Assembly (NCBI RefSeq): GCF_937960835.1
Contig: NZ_CALGPC010000002.1
Coordinates: 1-64,000 of the forward strand
Direction: 5' to 3'
Length of the DNA: 64,000 bases
Origin: an uncultured Ferrovibrio sp.
Lineage (GTDB): Bacteria > Pseudomonadota > Alphaproteobacteria > Ferrovibrionales > Ferrovibrionaceae
The position numbers and the translations under genes were made by a program. This document shows, in pieces, positions 25,799 through 34,877 of this stretch; positions within the stretch are counted from its first letter, which is position 1, and the number at the start of each line of letters is the position of its first letter. The notes beneath the pieces were generated by a model that saw nothing but the letters and a program-made list of their open reading frames with translations, made no database searches and was not told where the DNA came from.

Positions 25799-26215
25799 GT
25801 GCCACTGATTATCACTTTAAAAGCCGGCGAGAAATTCATCCTCAATCGGGCGGTACTCAGCCTCTCGAAATCGGCCAGCATTATTATTGAGAACAAAGCG
25901 TCCTTCCTGCGCGAAAAGCACATCATGAAGCCGGAGGACGTCGATACGGCGGCCAAGAAGATCTATTACCTCTGCCAGCTGGCCTATCTCTGGGAAGAGA
26001 ATTTCGACGAGTACTATCCAAAAATTAAGGAAGCCTGTTTGGAATTCGTTAAGGCAGCTCCGAGTACTCATGCCATAGTAGGCAGTATCGGGGCGGCACT
26101 GGTCCAAAAAGACTTTTTCAAGCTCCTGAAGCTGGCTCGACGGTTGATCGAGGTGGAACGGAGATTACTTGATGTCGGCAAAAAATCCTTACCTGACGGC
26201 TCAAAACGCACTTGA
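25799..26215 (+). CDS. flbT: Flagellar biosynthesis repressor FlbT
   Basis: A 138-aa post-transcriptional regulator of flagellin. The family opening MPLIITLKAGEKFILNRAV, the block NKASFLREKHIMKPEDVDTAAKKIYY and the end YYKAL-like FFKLLKLARRLIEVE match FlbT. In Caulobacter it destabilises flagellin mRNA until the hook is complete. It starts at GTG 25799, giving the typical MPL start. It overlaps flaF by 44 bp, so the two are co-translated. Confidence 0.9.
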   Translation: MPLIITLKAGEKFILNRAVLSLSKSASIIIENKASFLREKHIMKPEDVDTAAKKIYYLCQLAYLWEENFDEYYPKIKEACLEFVKAAPSTHAIVGSIGAALVQKDFFKLLKLARRLIEVERRLLDVGKKSLPDGSKRT

Positions 26216-26534
26216 GACGCCGCGACAGGTCGAATACCGACTGTTTTCGTCCGTCACTCGCGCCCTTATGGATATCCGTCCACTGATAGGCAGCAAGCAT
26301 CCCGCCGATGTCGCCAAGGTTTACTCGGCCCTGAACTGGAATCGGGATGTCTGGAATCACCTGATGCCGGAAGTGCTTGACGAAGCCAACAAGTTGACCA
26401 AGGACGTCAAAGTCTCGCTGATCAACATCTGCATCTTTGTCAACAAGCACACCGAGAAGCTTCTAGCCGGTGAGCCAGTCGAAGTCGATGCGCTGATTCA
26501 GATCAACCGCAACATCATGGAAGGGCTGAAATAG
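26172..26534 (+). CDS. flaF: Flagellar biosynthesis regulator FlaF
   Basis: A 120-aa protein that in Caulobacter acts with and against FlbT and is needed for flagellin synthesis and secretion. Diagnostic: NPYLTAQ near the start followed by ETPRQVEYRLFSSVTRAL, then a mostly helical body. ATG 26172 lies inside the end of flbT. A weak hairpin (GGTAGA/TCTACC, 26558-26575) follows the stop. Confidence 0.9.
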   Translation: MSAKNPYLTAQNALETPRQVEYRLFSSVTRALMDIRPLIGSKHPADVAKVYSALNWNRDVWNHLMPEVLDEANKLTKDVKVSLINICIFVNKHTEKLLAGEPVEVDALIQINRNIMEGLK

Positions 26535-26679
26535 CCTTTTGGCAGTGCCGATCCGCAGGTAGAAATTCATCTACCTTTGGCCGTCCGGTCATTCCCGCTT
26601 TGGTCATTTACATTCCTTCAAGGAAGATGTGAGACAAGGCGGTGGTTGCAGGCCTACCGCGTAAGAGAGGGGAATGTTC

Positions 26680-26901
26680 ATGGCAATGACCGAGGAAGAG
26701 CAGAGCAGAATCACGCGCGAATCCTTCGTCGCCACCTGGGAGGCCCTGGTGAATGGCGGCGTCAATCGCGAGGTCGTTGCGGCGATTGCGATGAGCATGG
26801 CTCTTGCGGAACTGACGTCGATCTTCGGCAAGGCGGTCACTGCCCATGGTCTGGAGAAGCTGCCCGACACCATCCGCTCCGGTGCCTTCGACCGAAAGTA
26901 A
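26680..26901 (+). CDS. Small hypothetical protein
   Basis: A 73-aa protein, not recognised. It is predicted helical and soluble, with an acidic start (MAMTEEEQSRITRESF), a central alanine/methionine-rich helix (VVAAIAMSMALAELTSIFG) and no signal peptide or cysteine. ATG 26680 has GAGAGGGGA at good spacing; ATG 26674 is too close. It has its own downstream terminator. Coding is supported by the ribosome site, clean boundaries and terminator. Proximity to flbT-flaF may or may not mean a flagellar role. Confidence 0.65.
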   Translation: MAMTEEEQSRITRESFVATWEALVNGGVNREVVAAIAMSMALAELTSIFGKAVTAHGLEKLPDTIRSGAFDRK

Positions 26902-26922
26902 CCGGCGCTTCATATCCCGTTG

Positions 26923-26950
26923 AAAAAACCGGCCATTGGCCGGTTTTTTT
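26923..26950. terminator. Bidirectional-looking intrinsic terminator
   Basis: AAAAAACCGGCC-ATT-GGCCGGTTTTTTT: a perfect stem flanked by A and T runs, 22 bp after the small hypothetical gene. Confidence 0.93.
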
Positions 26951-27010
26951 GTCGCCAGGTGGTGGCGAAAGCCGGCCGCCCTCTGGCCTGCGGCGGTCCG
27001 GTTCGCTAGA

Positions 27011-27030
27011 TTGGTTTCAAATGTAACCAA
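27011..27030. promoter_or_regulatory. Palindromic operator before the monooxygenase gene
   Basis: TTGGTT and AACCAA (27011-27016 and 27025-27030) form a 20-bp near-palindrome, eight of ten positions symmetric per half. It sits immediately upstream of GGGAGG (27034-27039). The size and position suit a MarR- or TetR-type repressor, but no regulator gene is adjacent. Confidence 0.45.
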
Positions 27031-27045
27031 AACGGGAGGAAACGG

Positions 27046-28632
27046 ATGGCGGCATTCGCCTATCCGCAATTCGGTTACACGGCGCCGAAGGTGCCCAGGG
27101 GCGGCAGCGAAAAATGCCGCGTGGCCATCGTCGGCGGCGGGCCGGTCGGGCTGACGGCGGCGCTGGATCTGGCCCAGCACGGCATTTCCTGCATCCTTCT
27201 CGATGAAGAAGACACCGTCAGCGTGGGCAGCCGCGCCATTTGCTACGCCAAACGCACGCTGGAAATCTGGGACCGGCTCGGCGTGGGCGAGCGCATGCTT
27301 AAAAAGGGCGTGACCTGGCAGGTTGGCAAGGTCTTCCATGGCGCGTCCCAATGCTACAGCTTCGACCTCCTTCCGGAGAGCGGGCATCGCTTTCCCGCCT
27401 TCATCAATCTTCAGCAATACTACGCCGAGCTCTATCTGGTCGAAGCCGCGCAGGCGCGGCCGGAGATCGAGTTGCGCTGGAAGCATCGGGTCTATGATGT
27501 CGTGCCAGGCAACGACGGCGTGCGGCTGAGTGTGACCACGCCGGATGGCGATTACACCCTGATCGCCGATTATGTGCTTGCGGCCGATGGTGCACGCTCC
27601 ACGGTGCGGCGCAAGCTCGGATTGGATTTCCGCGGACAGGTTTTCGAGGATCGGTTCCTGATTGCGGATGTCCGCATGAAGGCGGATTTCCCCACCGAGC
27701 GATGGTTCTGGTTCGATCCGCCTTTTCATGCCGGCGGATCGGCATTGCTGCACAAGCAGCCCGACGACGTCTGGCGCATTGATCTGCAATTGGGCTGGCA
27801 GGCCGATCCCGAAGTGGAACGTCAGCCTGAACGCGTGCTGCCGCGCCTGAAGGCCATGCTGGGCGAGAACACGCCTTTCGAGCTGGAATGGATCAGTGTC
27901 TACACCTTCCAATGCCGGCGTCTCGATCGCTTCCGTCATGGCCGAGTGCTGTTCATTGGTGATTCCGCACATCAGGTTTCTCCTTTCGGCGCCCGCGGCG
28001 CAAATTCCGGTATTCAGGATGTCGATAATCTGGTGTGGAAACTCGCGCTTGTGATGCAGGGTGAAGCGCCGGAGACATTGCTCGACAGTTACGATCTCGA
28101 GCGCGTTGCGGCGGCTGATGAGAATATTCTGCATTCCACCCGCAGCACTGATTTCATCGTGCCGCGCAACAATGCGGTTCGCGCCTTGCGCGATGCAGTG
28201 CTGGGGCTTGCAGACGAGCATGCCTTTGCGCGGCGGCTGGTCAATTCGGGCCGGCTGTCCATGCCGGCCACCTACCGCAACTCCGTCCTTTCCACGCCGG
28301 ATACCGAGGCCTTCGAAAAAGGCCCGCAGCCAGGCGCCCCCGCCATCGACGCACCCATCGATCAGGGCAAGGACTGGCTGCTGCGACGTTGCCAGTCAGG
28401 GGCATTCACACTAATCAGTTTCAATGGGGAGATAGAATTGCCGTCCACGTTGCAGGACAAGGTGAAACTGGTGACGGTGCGTGATGAAGGACTCGCTGCT
28501 GATCGCTACAGCGCCGCTCCGGGAACGGCCTATCTTTTACGGCCTGACCAGCATGTCGCCGCACGCTGGCGCCGCCCCAGTTCAGCGGAAATTTCAAGGG
28601 CTTATGAGCGGGCTATCGGCCGCGTGGCATAG
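27046..28632 (+). CDS. FAD-dependent aromatic-ring monooxygenase (MhpA/PheA/TfdB family)
   Basis: A 528-aa class A flavoprotein hydroxylase. FAD GxGxxG motif VAIVGGGPVGLTAALDLAQHG (residues 26-46), DG motif LAADGARSTVRR, and GD motif VLFIGDSAHQVSPFGARGANSGIQD. The C-terminal thioredoxin-like domain typical of phenol-hydroxylase relatives is present but short. It probably hydroxylates a phenolic substrate using NAD(P)H and O2. No ring-cleavage or transporter genes accompany it, so the substrate is unknown. A strong GGGAGG and an upstream palindrome suggest tight control. Confidence 0.88.
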   Translation: MAAFAYPQFGYTAPKVPRGGSEKCRVAIVGGGPVGLTAALDLAQHGISCILLDEEDTVSVGSRAICYAKRTLEIWDRLGVGERMLKKGVTWQVGKVFHGASQCYSFDLLPESGHRFPAFINLQQYYAELYLVEAAQARPEIELRWKHRVYDVVPGNDGVRLSVTTPDGDYTLIADYVLAADGARSTVRRKLGLDFRGQVFEDRFLIADVRMKADFPTERWFWFDPPFHAGGSALLHKQPDDVWRIDLQLGWQADPEVERQPERVLPRLKAMLGENTPFELEWISVYTFQCRRLDRFRHGRVLFIGDSAHQVSPFGARGANSGIQDVDNLVWKLALVMQGEAPETLLDSYDLERVAAADENILHSTRSTDFIVPRNNAVRALRDAVLGLADEHAFARRLVNSGRLSMPATYRNSVLSTPDTEAFEKGPQPGAPAIDAPIDQGKDWLLRRCQSGAFTLISFNGEIELPSTLQDKVKLVTVRDEGLAADRYSAAPGTAYLLRPDQHVAARWRRPSSAEISRAYERAIGRVA

Positions 28633-28651
28633 CGCCTGGGCGGTGCGACGC

Positions 28652-28679
28652 TTGACAGGGCGAACTCGCGGCTTATCAC
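28652..28679 (+). promoter_or_regulatory. Candidate promoter of the fab cluster
   Basis: TTGACA (28652-28657) and TATCAC (28674-28679) are 16 bases apart, between the monooxygenase stop and the fabD ATG at 28733. The -35 is perfect, the -10 only partial. Confidence 0.4.
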
Positions 28680-28732
28680 TGGCGCGTCATTTTTGCCGTC
28701 TCGCGGCACAATAATCGCCAGGAGCATTTCGT

Positions 28733-29674
28733 ATGAGTCGCGCCTTCTTGTTTCCGGGGCAGGGCAGCCAGGCCGTTGGCATGGGCAAGGCACTGGCCGA
28801 AGCCTTCGCCAGCGCCCGAGAGGTGTTCCAGGAAGTCGACGATGCGCTGTCGCAGAAGCTCTCGACCCTGATGTTCGAGGGGCCCGAAGCCGATCTGACC
28901 CTGACGGAGAATGCGCAGCCGGCACTGATGGCCGCCAGCGTGGCGGTGGTCCGCGTGGCGGAGAAGGATTTCGGCATTGACCTCGCATCCAAAGGTCGTT
29001 TCGCAGCTGGTCATTCGCTGGGCGAGTATTCCGCGCTTTGCGCGATGGGGGCGTTGTCGGTTGCCGATGCTGCGCGTCTGCTGAAGCTGCGCGGTCAGTC
29101 GATGCAGAAGGCGGTACCGGTGGGTGAGGGCGCAATGGCTGCCTTGCTTGGCGCCGAGCTGGAAGTTGCGCAGGAAGTTGTTGCCGAAGCGGCGCAGGGC
29201 GAAGTGCTGGGCTGCGCCAATGACAATGGCGGTGGCCAGGTGGTGATCTCGGGCAAGAAGACGGCCGTTGAGCGCGCCATCGAAGTGGCGAAAGCCAAAG
29301 GCGTGAAGCGCGGTATGCTGCTGCCGGTCAGCGCACCGTTCCATTGTGCACTGATGCAGCCTGCTGCCGACGCCATGGCCGAGGCGCTTGCGAAAGTGCA
29401 GATGAACGCGCCGAAGCTGCCGGTGGTTTCGAACGTTACTGCCAAGGGCGAATCCAATCCCGACGATATCAAGGCCCTGCTGGTGCAGCAGGTGACCGGC
29501 CTCGTGCGCTGGCGCGAAGGCGTGCTGTGGCTGAAGGATCAGGGCGTCGGTCAGGTCGTCGAACTCGGCTCGGGCAAGGTGCTGGCCGGCCTGGTGAAGC
29601 GCATCGACAAGGATATCGAGCCGATCAGCGTCGGTACGCCTGCTGAGCTGGAAACCTGGGCCAAGACCCTCTAA
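28733..29674 (+). CDS. fabD: Malonyl-CoA:ACP transacylase
   Basis: Loads malonyl groups onto acyl carrier protein for fatty-acid synthesis, 313 aa. Opening FLFPGQGSQAVGMG, active-site GHSLGEYSA (Ser near residue 95), and the conserved VSAPFHCALMQPA histidine. First gene of fabD-fabG-acpP-fabF-mltG. Confidence 0.97.
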   Translation: MSRAFLFPGQGSQAVGMGKALAEAFASAREVFQEVDDALSQKLSTLMFEGPEADLTLTENAQPALMAASVAVVRVAEKDFGIDLASKGRFAAGHSLGEYSALCAMGALSVADAARLLKLRGQSMQKAVPVGEGAMAALLGAELEVAQEVVAEAAQGEVLGCANDNGGGQVVISGKKTAVERAIEVAKAKGVKRGMLLPVSAPFHCALMQPAADAMAEALAKVQMNAPKLPVVSNVTAKGESNPDDIKALLVQQVTGLVRWREGVLWLKDQGVGQVVELGSGKVLAGLVKRIDKDIEPISVGTPAELETWAKTL

Positions 29675-29695
29675 ATCCCCCTTGAGGAGACATCG

Positions 29696-30436
29696 ATGTT
29701 TGACCTGACCGGCAAATTCGCTTTGGTGACCGGCGCGACCGGCGGCATCGGCGGCGCGATCGCCACCGCCCTTCATGCCCAGGGGGCTACCGTGGGCCTG
29801 TCCGGTACCCGCGAGGCGGTGCTGCAGGAACTGGCTGCCAAGCTGGGCAGCCGCGTTCATCTCCTGCCGTGCAATCTGGCCGATGCCGAAGCGGTCAACA
29901 GTCTGATCGGTCAGGCGGAAGCTGCAATGGGCCAGGTCGATATCCTGGTCAACAACGCCGGTATTACCCGCGATGGCCTTGCCATGCGCATGAAGGACGA
30001 GGACTGGCAGACGGTGCTGGATGTGAATCTGAGCGCCGCCTTCCGCCTCGCGCGCGCTTCGCTGAAGGGCATGATGAAGCGGCGCTGGGGCCGCATCATC
30101 AGCATCACCTCGGTGGTGGGCGCGACCGGCAATCCGGGGCAGGCGAACTATGCTGCCGCCAAGGCGGGCCTGACGGGCATGAGCAAGGCCCTGGCCCAGG
30201 AGGTCGCCTCCCGCAACATTACCGTGAACTGCGTGGCGCCGGGCTTCATCCAGACCGCGATGACCGACGTGCTGACGGACCAGCAGAAAGAGGTCATTTC
30301 GCAAAAGATCCCGGCCGGCCGACTCGGGCAGAGCCCTGAAATCGCCGCCGCGGTGGTCTATCTGGCCTCGGAAGAGGCGGGCTATGTCACCGGCCAGACC
30401 CTCCATGTAAATGGCGGTATGGCTATGATTTCCTGA
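29696..30436 (+). CDS. fabG: 3-oxoacyl-ACP reductase
   Basis: NADPH-dependent reduction of 3-ketoacyl-ACP, 246 aa. Cofactor loop TGATGGIGGAIA, NNAG, catalytic Ser in SITSVVG and Tyr-x3-Lys in NYAAAKAG, C-terminal TGQTLHVNGGMAM. It follows fabD by 21 bp after a GAGGAGA ribosome site. Confidence 0.97.
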   Translation: MFDLTGKFALVTGATGGIGGAIATALHAQGATVGLSGTREAVLQELAAKLGSRVHLLPCNLADAEAVNSLIGQAEAAMGQVDILVNNAGITRDGLAMRMKDEDWQTVLDVNLSAAFRLARASLKGMMKRRWGRIISITSVVGATGNPGQANYAAAKAGLTGMSKALAQEVASRNITVNCVAPGFIQTAMTDVLTDQQKEVISQKIPAGRLGQSPEIAAAVVYLASEEAGYVTGQTLHVNGGMAMIS

Positions 30437-30579
30437 GGAAATTCGGCGCAGAAGCGTCCAGCCTGGGCCTCTTGGAACTGCTTGGAAGCGCCGATTTTCT
30501 ATGCTAATGGAGGCCCCCATCTGCCGGCAGCCGCCCGCCAAGGCGCGACGCAGGCAGCCACAACCACAAGGATTTGGAA

Positions 30580-30819
30580 ATGAGCGACATTGCTGAGCGC
30601 GTTAAGAAGATCGTCGTCGAGCATCTGGGCGTCGAGGAAGAGAAGGTCACCGAGAGCGCAAGCTTTATCGACGATCTGGGCGCGGACAGCTTGGACACGG
30701 TTGAACTGGTGATGGCGTTCGAAGAAGAGTTCGGCGTCGAGATCCCGGACGATGCGGCCGAGAAGATCCTGACCGTCAAGGACGCCATCGACTTCATCAA
30801 GGAGCGTGCGGCGTCGTAA
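30580..30819 (+). CDS. acpP: Acyl carrier protein
   Basis: A 79-aa acidic carrier of growing acyl chains. The phosphopantetheine site is Ser37 in [16 protein letters not shown] 30580 is the conventional start ([10 protein letters not shown]); an in-frame TTG 30574 is rejected. The 143-bp gap from fabG may hold its own promoter, as is common for acpP, but no clear -35/-10 pair was found. Confidence 0.98.
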   Translation: MSDIAERVKKIVVEHLGVEEEKVTESASFIDDLGADSLDTVELVMAFEEEFGVEIPDDAAEKILTVKDAIDFIKERAAS

Positions 30820-30885
30820 TTCCGGCTGACGCCGCCGTCCCCCGTGCGTAACCTTTTTCTGTCCCCGTCACGAAAGGCCTGAGCC

Positions 30886-32163
30886 ATGCGTCGTGTCGTC
30901 GTCACCGGCCTTGGCCTGGTCACGCCGCTTGCTACTGGCGTGGAGGCGACTTGGACCCGTCTGATCAACGGCGAGTCGGGTCTTGGTCCGATCACCCGTT
31001 TCGATGCGTCCGAGATGCCGGCAAAGGTTGCCGGCGAAGTTCCGCTTAAGGCGGATTTCCCGGACCGCGCCGATGCCTTCGATCCGGATCAATGGATGGA
31101 AGCCAAGGAACGCAAGCGCGTGGACGATTTCATCGTCTACGGCGTGGCGGCGGCGAAGCAGGCCCTGGCGGATGCCAATTGGGCCCCGCAGACCGAGGAA
31201 GATCGCTGCCGTACCGGCGTGCTGATCGGCTCGGGCATCGGCGGCCTGAACGGCATCGAAGAGGCGGCGATCACGCTCAAAGAAAAGGGCCATCGCCGCA
31301 TCAGCCCGTTCTTCGTTCCGGGCCGGCTGATCAACCTTGTTTCCGGCTACGTCTCGATCGAGCACGGCCTGAAGGGCCCGAACCATGCAGTGGTAACGGC
31401 CTGCTCGACCGGCGCACATGCCATCGGCGATGCCGCCCGTCTGGTGGCCTTCGACGATGCCGATGTGATGGTGGCCGGCGGCGCCGAAGCGACCATCGGT
31501 CCGCTCGGGATTGCCGGTTTCTGCGCCGCCCGTGCGCTGTCGACCGGTTACAATGACCGTCCGACGGCTGCCTCGCGTCCCTGGGACAAGGGGCGCGACG
31601 GCTTCGTGATGGGCGAGGGTGCCGGCGTGGTCGTGCTGGAAGAGCTTGAGCATGCCAAGCGCCGTGGCGCCAAGATTTATGCCGAAGTGGTGGGCTATGG
31701 CCTTTCGGGCGATGCCTATCACATCACCGCGCCGCATGAGAGCGGCGATGGCGCCTTCCGCTGCATGCAGATGGCCCTCAAGCGTGCCGGCCTGCAGCCC
31801 TCCGATATCGATTACGTGAATGCCCATGGCACCTCGACGCCGCTGGGCGACGAGATCGAACTGGGCGCGGTGAAGCGCCTGTTCGGTAGTGCACTGGCCA
31901 ATCTGTCGATGTCGTCGACTAAGTCGTCCATCGGCCATCTGCTGGGTGCCGCTGGCGCGGTCGAGGCGATCTTCTCGATCCTGGCGATCAAGACCGGCGT
32001 CATTCCGCCGACCTTGAACCTGGACGATCCGTCCGAGGTGGCGGAGGGCCTCGACCTTGTGCCGCATAAGGCGAAAAAGCGCGAGGTCCGCGCGGCGCTG
32101 TCGAACTCGTTCGGGTTCGGCGGCACCAACGCCTCTCTGGTCCTGAAGCGGTACGACGCCTAA
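30886..32163 (+). CDS. fabF: 3-oxoacyl-ACP synthase II
   Basis: Elongating ketosynthase, 425 aa. Catalytic Cys in VVTACSTGAHAIGDA, His in VNAHGTSTPLGD and GHLLGAAGA, and the glycine-rich NSFGFGGTNASLV end. It condenses malonyl-ACP with acyl-ACP. mltG follows after 10 bp. Confidence 0.97.
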   Translation: MRRVVVTGLGLVTPLATGVEATWTRLINGESGLGPITRFDASEMPAKVAGEVPLKADFPDRADAFDPDQWMEAKERKRVDDFIVYGVAAAKQALADANWAPQTEEDRCRTGVLIGSGIGGLNGIEEAAITLKEKGHRRISPFFVPGRLINLVSGYVSIEHGLKGPNHAVVTACSTGAHAIGDAARLVAFDDADVMVAGGAEATIGPLGIAGFCAARALSTGYNDRPTAASRPWDKGRDGFVMGEGAGVVVLEELEHAKRRGAKIYAEVVGYGLSGDAYHITAPHESGDGAFRCMQMALKRAGLQPSDIDYVNAHGTSTPLGDEIELGAVKRLFGSALANLSMSSTKSSIGHLLGAAGAVEAIFSILAIKTGVIPPTLNLDDPSEVAEGLDLVPHKAKKREVRAALSNSFGFGGTNASLVLKRYDA

Positions 32164-32173
32164 ACTCTCCCGT

Positions 32174-33151
32174 ATGAAGCGGATTCTGCGCTGGCTGCTG
32201 GCGGTTTCGCTGGCAGCCCTTTTGGCGCTTGCCGGCGCCTATGCGTGGTTCCTGTCCTGGCTCGATGCTCCTGGGCCCTCTGGGCAGGAGACGGTGGTGC
32301 TCATCCCGCGCGGCACCGGCATTGCCGGCATCGCCCAGCGTCTGGTGCAGCAGCAGGTCGTATCCCACGTAAAACTCCTGGAACTGGCTGCTTGGTACAC
32401 GGACACGGCCGGCCGGCTGAAGGCCGGGGAATATCTTTTTCCGGCCGCAGAAACGCCGCGCCGCGCGCTGGAGCGCATTGCCGCCGGCCGGGTCATGGTC
32501 CGACGCCTCACGATCCCCGAAGGTCTGAGCAGTGCGGCGATTCGCCAGTTGGTCGAAGCCGCGGAAGCGATGAGCGGCGAGTGGCCGAAGGAGCCGGTTC
32601 CGGAAGGCGCGCTGCTGCCGGAAACCTATCATTACGTTTATGGCGACAACCGTGCCGACCTGGTCGCCCGGATGCGGAAAAGCCACGAGAATCTGCTGGC
32701 GGAGCTATGGGCCAAGCGTGCGTCTGATCTGCCTTTTACAACCCCGGAGCAGGCTGTCATTCTTGCTTCCATCGTCGAGGCGGAAACGCCGATCCCGGCA
32801 GAACGCGCGCGGGTGGCCGGCGTATATATCAACCGGCTGCGCAAAGGCATGCGCCTGCAGGCTGATCCGACGGTCGTTTACGGACTGACCAAGGGGGAGC
32901 GCGAACTGGACCGGCCGCTCAGCCGGGCCGATCTCGCCAAAGCCACACCGTGGAACACCTACACCGTCGATGGCCTGCCGCCGACGCCGATCAATCATCC
33001 CGGGCGCGCCAGCCTGGCTGCAGTATTGCAGCCCGAGCAGCACGATTTCCTATTCTTCGTTGCCGACGGCAAAGGTGGGCATCTGTTCGCCACGACCTAT
33101 GAGCAGCATCTGAAGAACGTTGCTGCCTATCGTGCCAGCCAGCGACGCTAA
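32174..33151 (+). CDS. mltG: Endolytic murein transglycosylase
   Basis: Cuts nascent glycan strands and helps end peptidoglycan chains, 325 aa. A single membrane anchor near residues 5-27, a LysM-like region, then the YceG catalytic core with the active Glu in LASIVEAET and the block RLRKGMRLQADPTVVYGL ... TYTVDGLPPTPINHPG. The fabF-mltG order is common in Alphaproteobacteria. The stop overlaps the convergent SDR gene by 4 bp. Confidence 0.95.
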   Translation: MKRILRWLLAVSLAALLALAGAYAWFLSWLDAPGPSGQETVVLIPRGTGIAGIAQRLVQQQVVSHVKLLELAAWYTDTAGRLKAGEYLFPAAETPRRALERIAAGRVMVRRLTIPEGLSSAAIRQLVEAAEAMSGEWPKEPVPEGALLPETYHYVYGDNRADLVARMRKSHENLLAELWAKRASDLPFTTPEQAVILASIVEAETPIPAERARVAGVYINRLRKGMRLQADPTVVYGLTKGERELDRPLSRADLAKATPWNTYTVDGLPPTPINHPGRASLAAVLQPEQHDFLFFVADGKGGHLFATTYEQHLKNVAAYRASQRR

Positions 33152-33918
33152 TCCTTCAACGGTGCGCGGCGCAGCAAGCTGTCCAGCAGCGGATAGGGCA
33201 GTAACCCGAGCAGGCGAGCCATGGCCAGCATCGGCCAAGGAAAGGCGATACGGCCTTTGTTCCGGCGCAGGCCATCGCGGATGATCCGCGCTGCCTTTTC
33301 GGTGTCCATCAGGAAGGGCATCGGAAACTTGTTGCGCGAGGTCATCCGGCTGATCACGAAACCAGGACAGATCGCTGAGACTTTCACGCCTTCTGGCGCC
33401 AGACGGCCGCGCAGTTCCTCGGCATAGCTGCGCGCGAAATGTTTTGTGGAGGAATAGGGCACCGCACCTGGCGTCGAGATGAAGCCTGCCAGTGATGACA
33501 TGATGCCGATCTGGCCGCTGCGCTGGCGCACCATGATCGGAATGGCTGGGTTCACAGTGTTCAGCACACCGTCGATATTCACACTGGTGATTGCGCGGAC
33601 GTAGCCGTCAAACTCATCCCAGCCCTTGAAGCCCCCCGAAACGCCGGCATTGGCGATCACCAAATCCAGCCGGACCTGGCTTGCGACCTCCTCGACGAAC
33701 GCCCGCATCGCTGCGGCATCGGTCACCGGCACAGGCCGGGCGATGACCTGGGCACCCCGGGACCGGCAAGCCGCAGCGACATCGTCCAGGCGCGCAACAT
33801 TCCGTCCGGTGAGCGCCAGCAGCACTCCAGGAGCGGCGTATAGCGTAGCCAGAGCCGCCCCGATTCCACTGGAGGCTCCGGTGATCAGGATCCCGGAAAG
33901 GGGAACAGGTTCCACCAC
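33148..33918 (-). CDS. Short-chain dehydrogenase/reductase
   Basis: A classical SDR, 256 aa. TGASSGIGAALA cofactor loop, IANAG, Ser in IMSSLAGF and YSSTK active site. The C-terminal stretch (MLAMARLLGLLPYPLLDSLLRR) is hydrophobic and may attach to membrane. It starts at GTG (33918 or 33915) after GAGG. Substrate unknown. It is convergent with mltG and divergent from yicC, so probably independent of both. Confidence 0.88.
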   Translation of the reverse strand: MVEPVPLSGILITGASSGIGAALATLYAAPGVLLALTGRNVARLDDVAAACRSRGAQVIARPVPVTDAAAMRAFVEEVASQVRLDLVIANAGVSGGFKGWDEFDGYVRAITSVNIDGVLNTVNPAIPIMVRQRSGQIGIMSSLAGFISTPGAVPYSSTKHFARSYAEELRGRLAPEGVKVSAICPGFVISRMTSRNKFPMPFLMDTEKAARIIRDGLRRNKGRIAFPWPMLAMARLLGLLPYPLLDSLLRRAPLKD

Positions 33919-33983
33919 TTAGCCTCGACCCTCCGCTGGTTTACCACTATAGTGCGCCGCACCGTAGCATTCCTGGGGGATTC

Positions 33984-34877
33984 GTGTCGCTGATCAGTAT
34001 GACTGGCTTTGCCCGCGCCGAAGGTCGTGCGGCTGGCAAGACCTGGATCTGGGAACTCAAGTCGGTCAACGGCCGCGGGCTGGAACTGCGGTTCCGGCTG
34101 CCCTCCGGATATGAAAGCCTCGAAGCTGAGCTGCGGGCCTTGGCGCAAACCAAGCTGGTGCGCGGCAATGTCACACTCAATCTGCAATTTGCCGAATCCG
34201 GTGAAACCGGACCGTCTTACCGGCTGAACGAGGCCCTGCTGGAGCAACTGCTGGAACTGGCCTCGCGCTTGGAGAAGAGGGGCATCGGCGCGCCGCGGCT
34301 CGATGGACTGCTGGCGGTGCGCGGCGTGGTCGAGCCGGTCAGCGCCGGCGAAGACGAAGCTGCCCGTGCGGAACTGGAAGCCGCTTTGAAAGCCAGCTTC
34401 GCCGAAGCATTGGATCGGCTGGTTGCCAGCCGTGCGGCCGAGGGTGCCAAGCTGGCCGCCGTGCTGCGCGGCCTGCTGGATGAGATCGCTGCATTGACGG
34501 CGCGCGCAAGGGAGGCGGAGGCCATGTGGCCGGAGGCGCTGCGCAACCGCCTGCGTCAGCAGCTCAATGAGTTGCTGGCACTGTCGCCGCCAGTGTCGGA
34601 AGAACGGCTGGCGCAGGAACTGGCTGTGCAGGTGACGCGGCAGGATATCCGTGAGGAAGTCGACCGGCTGAATGCTCATATCGAAACCGCCCGGGGGCTT
34701 ATCGAGGGCGGCGATGCGCGCGGCGTCGGCCGCAAGCTGGATTTCCTGGCGCAGGAATTCAATCGTGAATCAAACACCCTCTGCTCCAAATCCTTCGATG
34801 CCGGGCTGACCGCCATCGGTCTGGATCTGAAGCTGGTGGTCGATCGGTTGCGCGAGCAGGCTCAGAATGTCGAGTAA
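33984..34877 (+). CDS. yicC: YicC family endoribonuclease
   Basis: YicC/YloC family, 297 aa. Opening SLISMTGFARAEG and closing VGRKLDFLAQEFNRESNTLCSKS are diagnostic; the family is linked to RNA decay. The start is GTG 33984 with GGGGGA four bases upstream. The last 11 bp overlap gmk, a conserved pairing. Confidence 0.93.
   Translation: MSLISMTGFARAEGRAAGKTWIWELKSVNGRGLELRFRLPSGYESLEAELRALAQTKLVRGNVTLNLQFAESGETGPSYRLNEALLEQLLELASRLEKRGIGAPRLDGLLAVRGVVEPVSAGEDEAARAELEAALKASFAEALDRLVASRAAEGAKLAAVLRGLLDEIAALTARAREAEAMWPEALRNRLRQQLNELLALSPPVSEERLAQELAVQVTRQDIREEVDRLNAHIETARGLIEGGDARGVGRKLDFLAQEFNRESNTLCSKSFDAGLTAIGLDLKLVVDRLREQAQNVE

Noticed and set aside
26558..26575. GGTAGA/TCTACC hairpin after flaF as a second ANTAR target or terminator
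   Set aside because: The hexaloop AATTCA has A1 but not G4, there is no partner hairpin, and only a three-T run follows.
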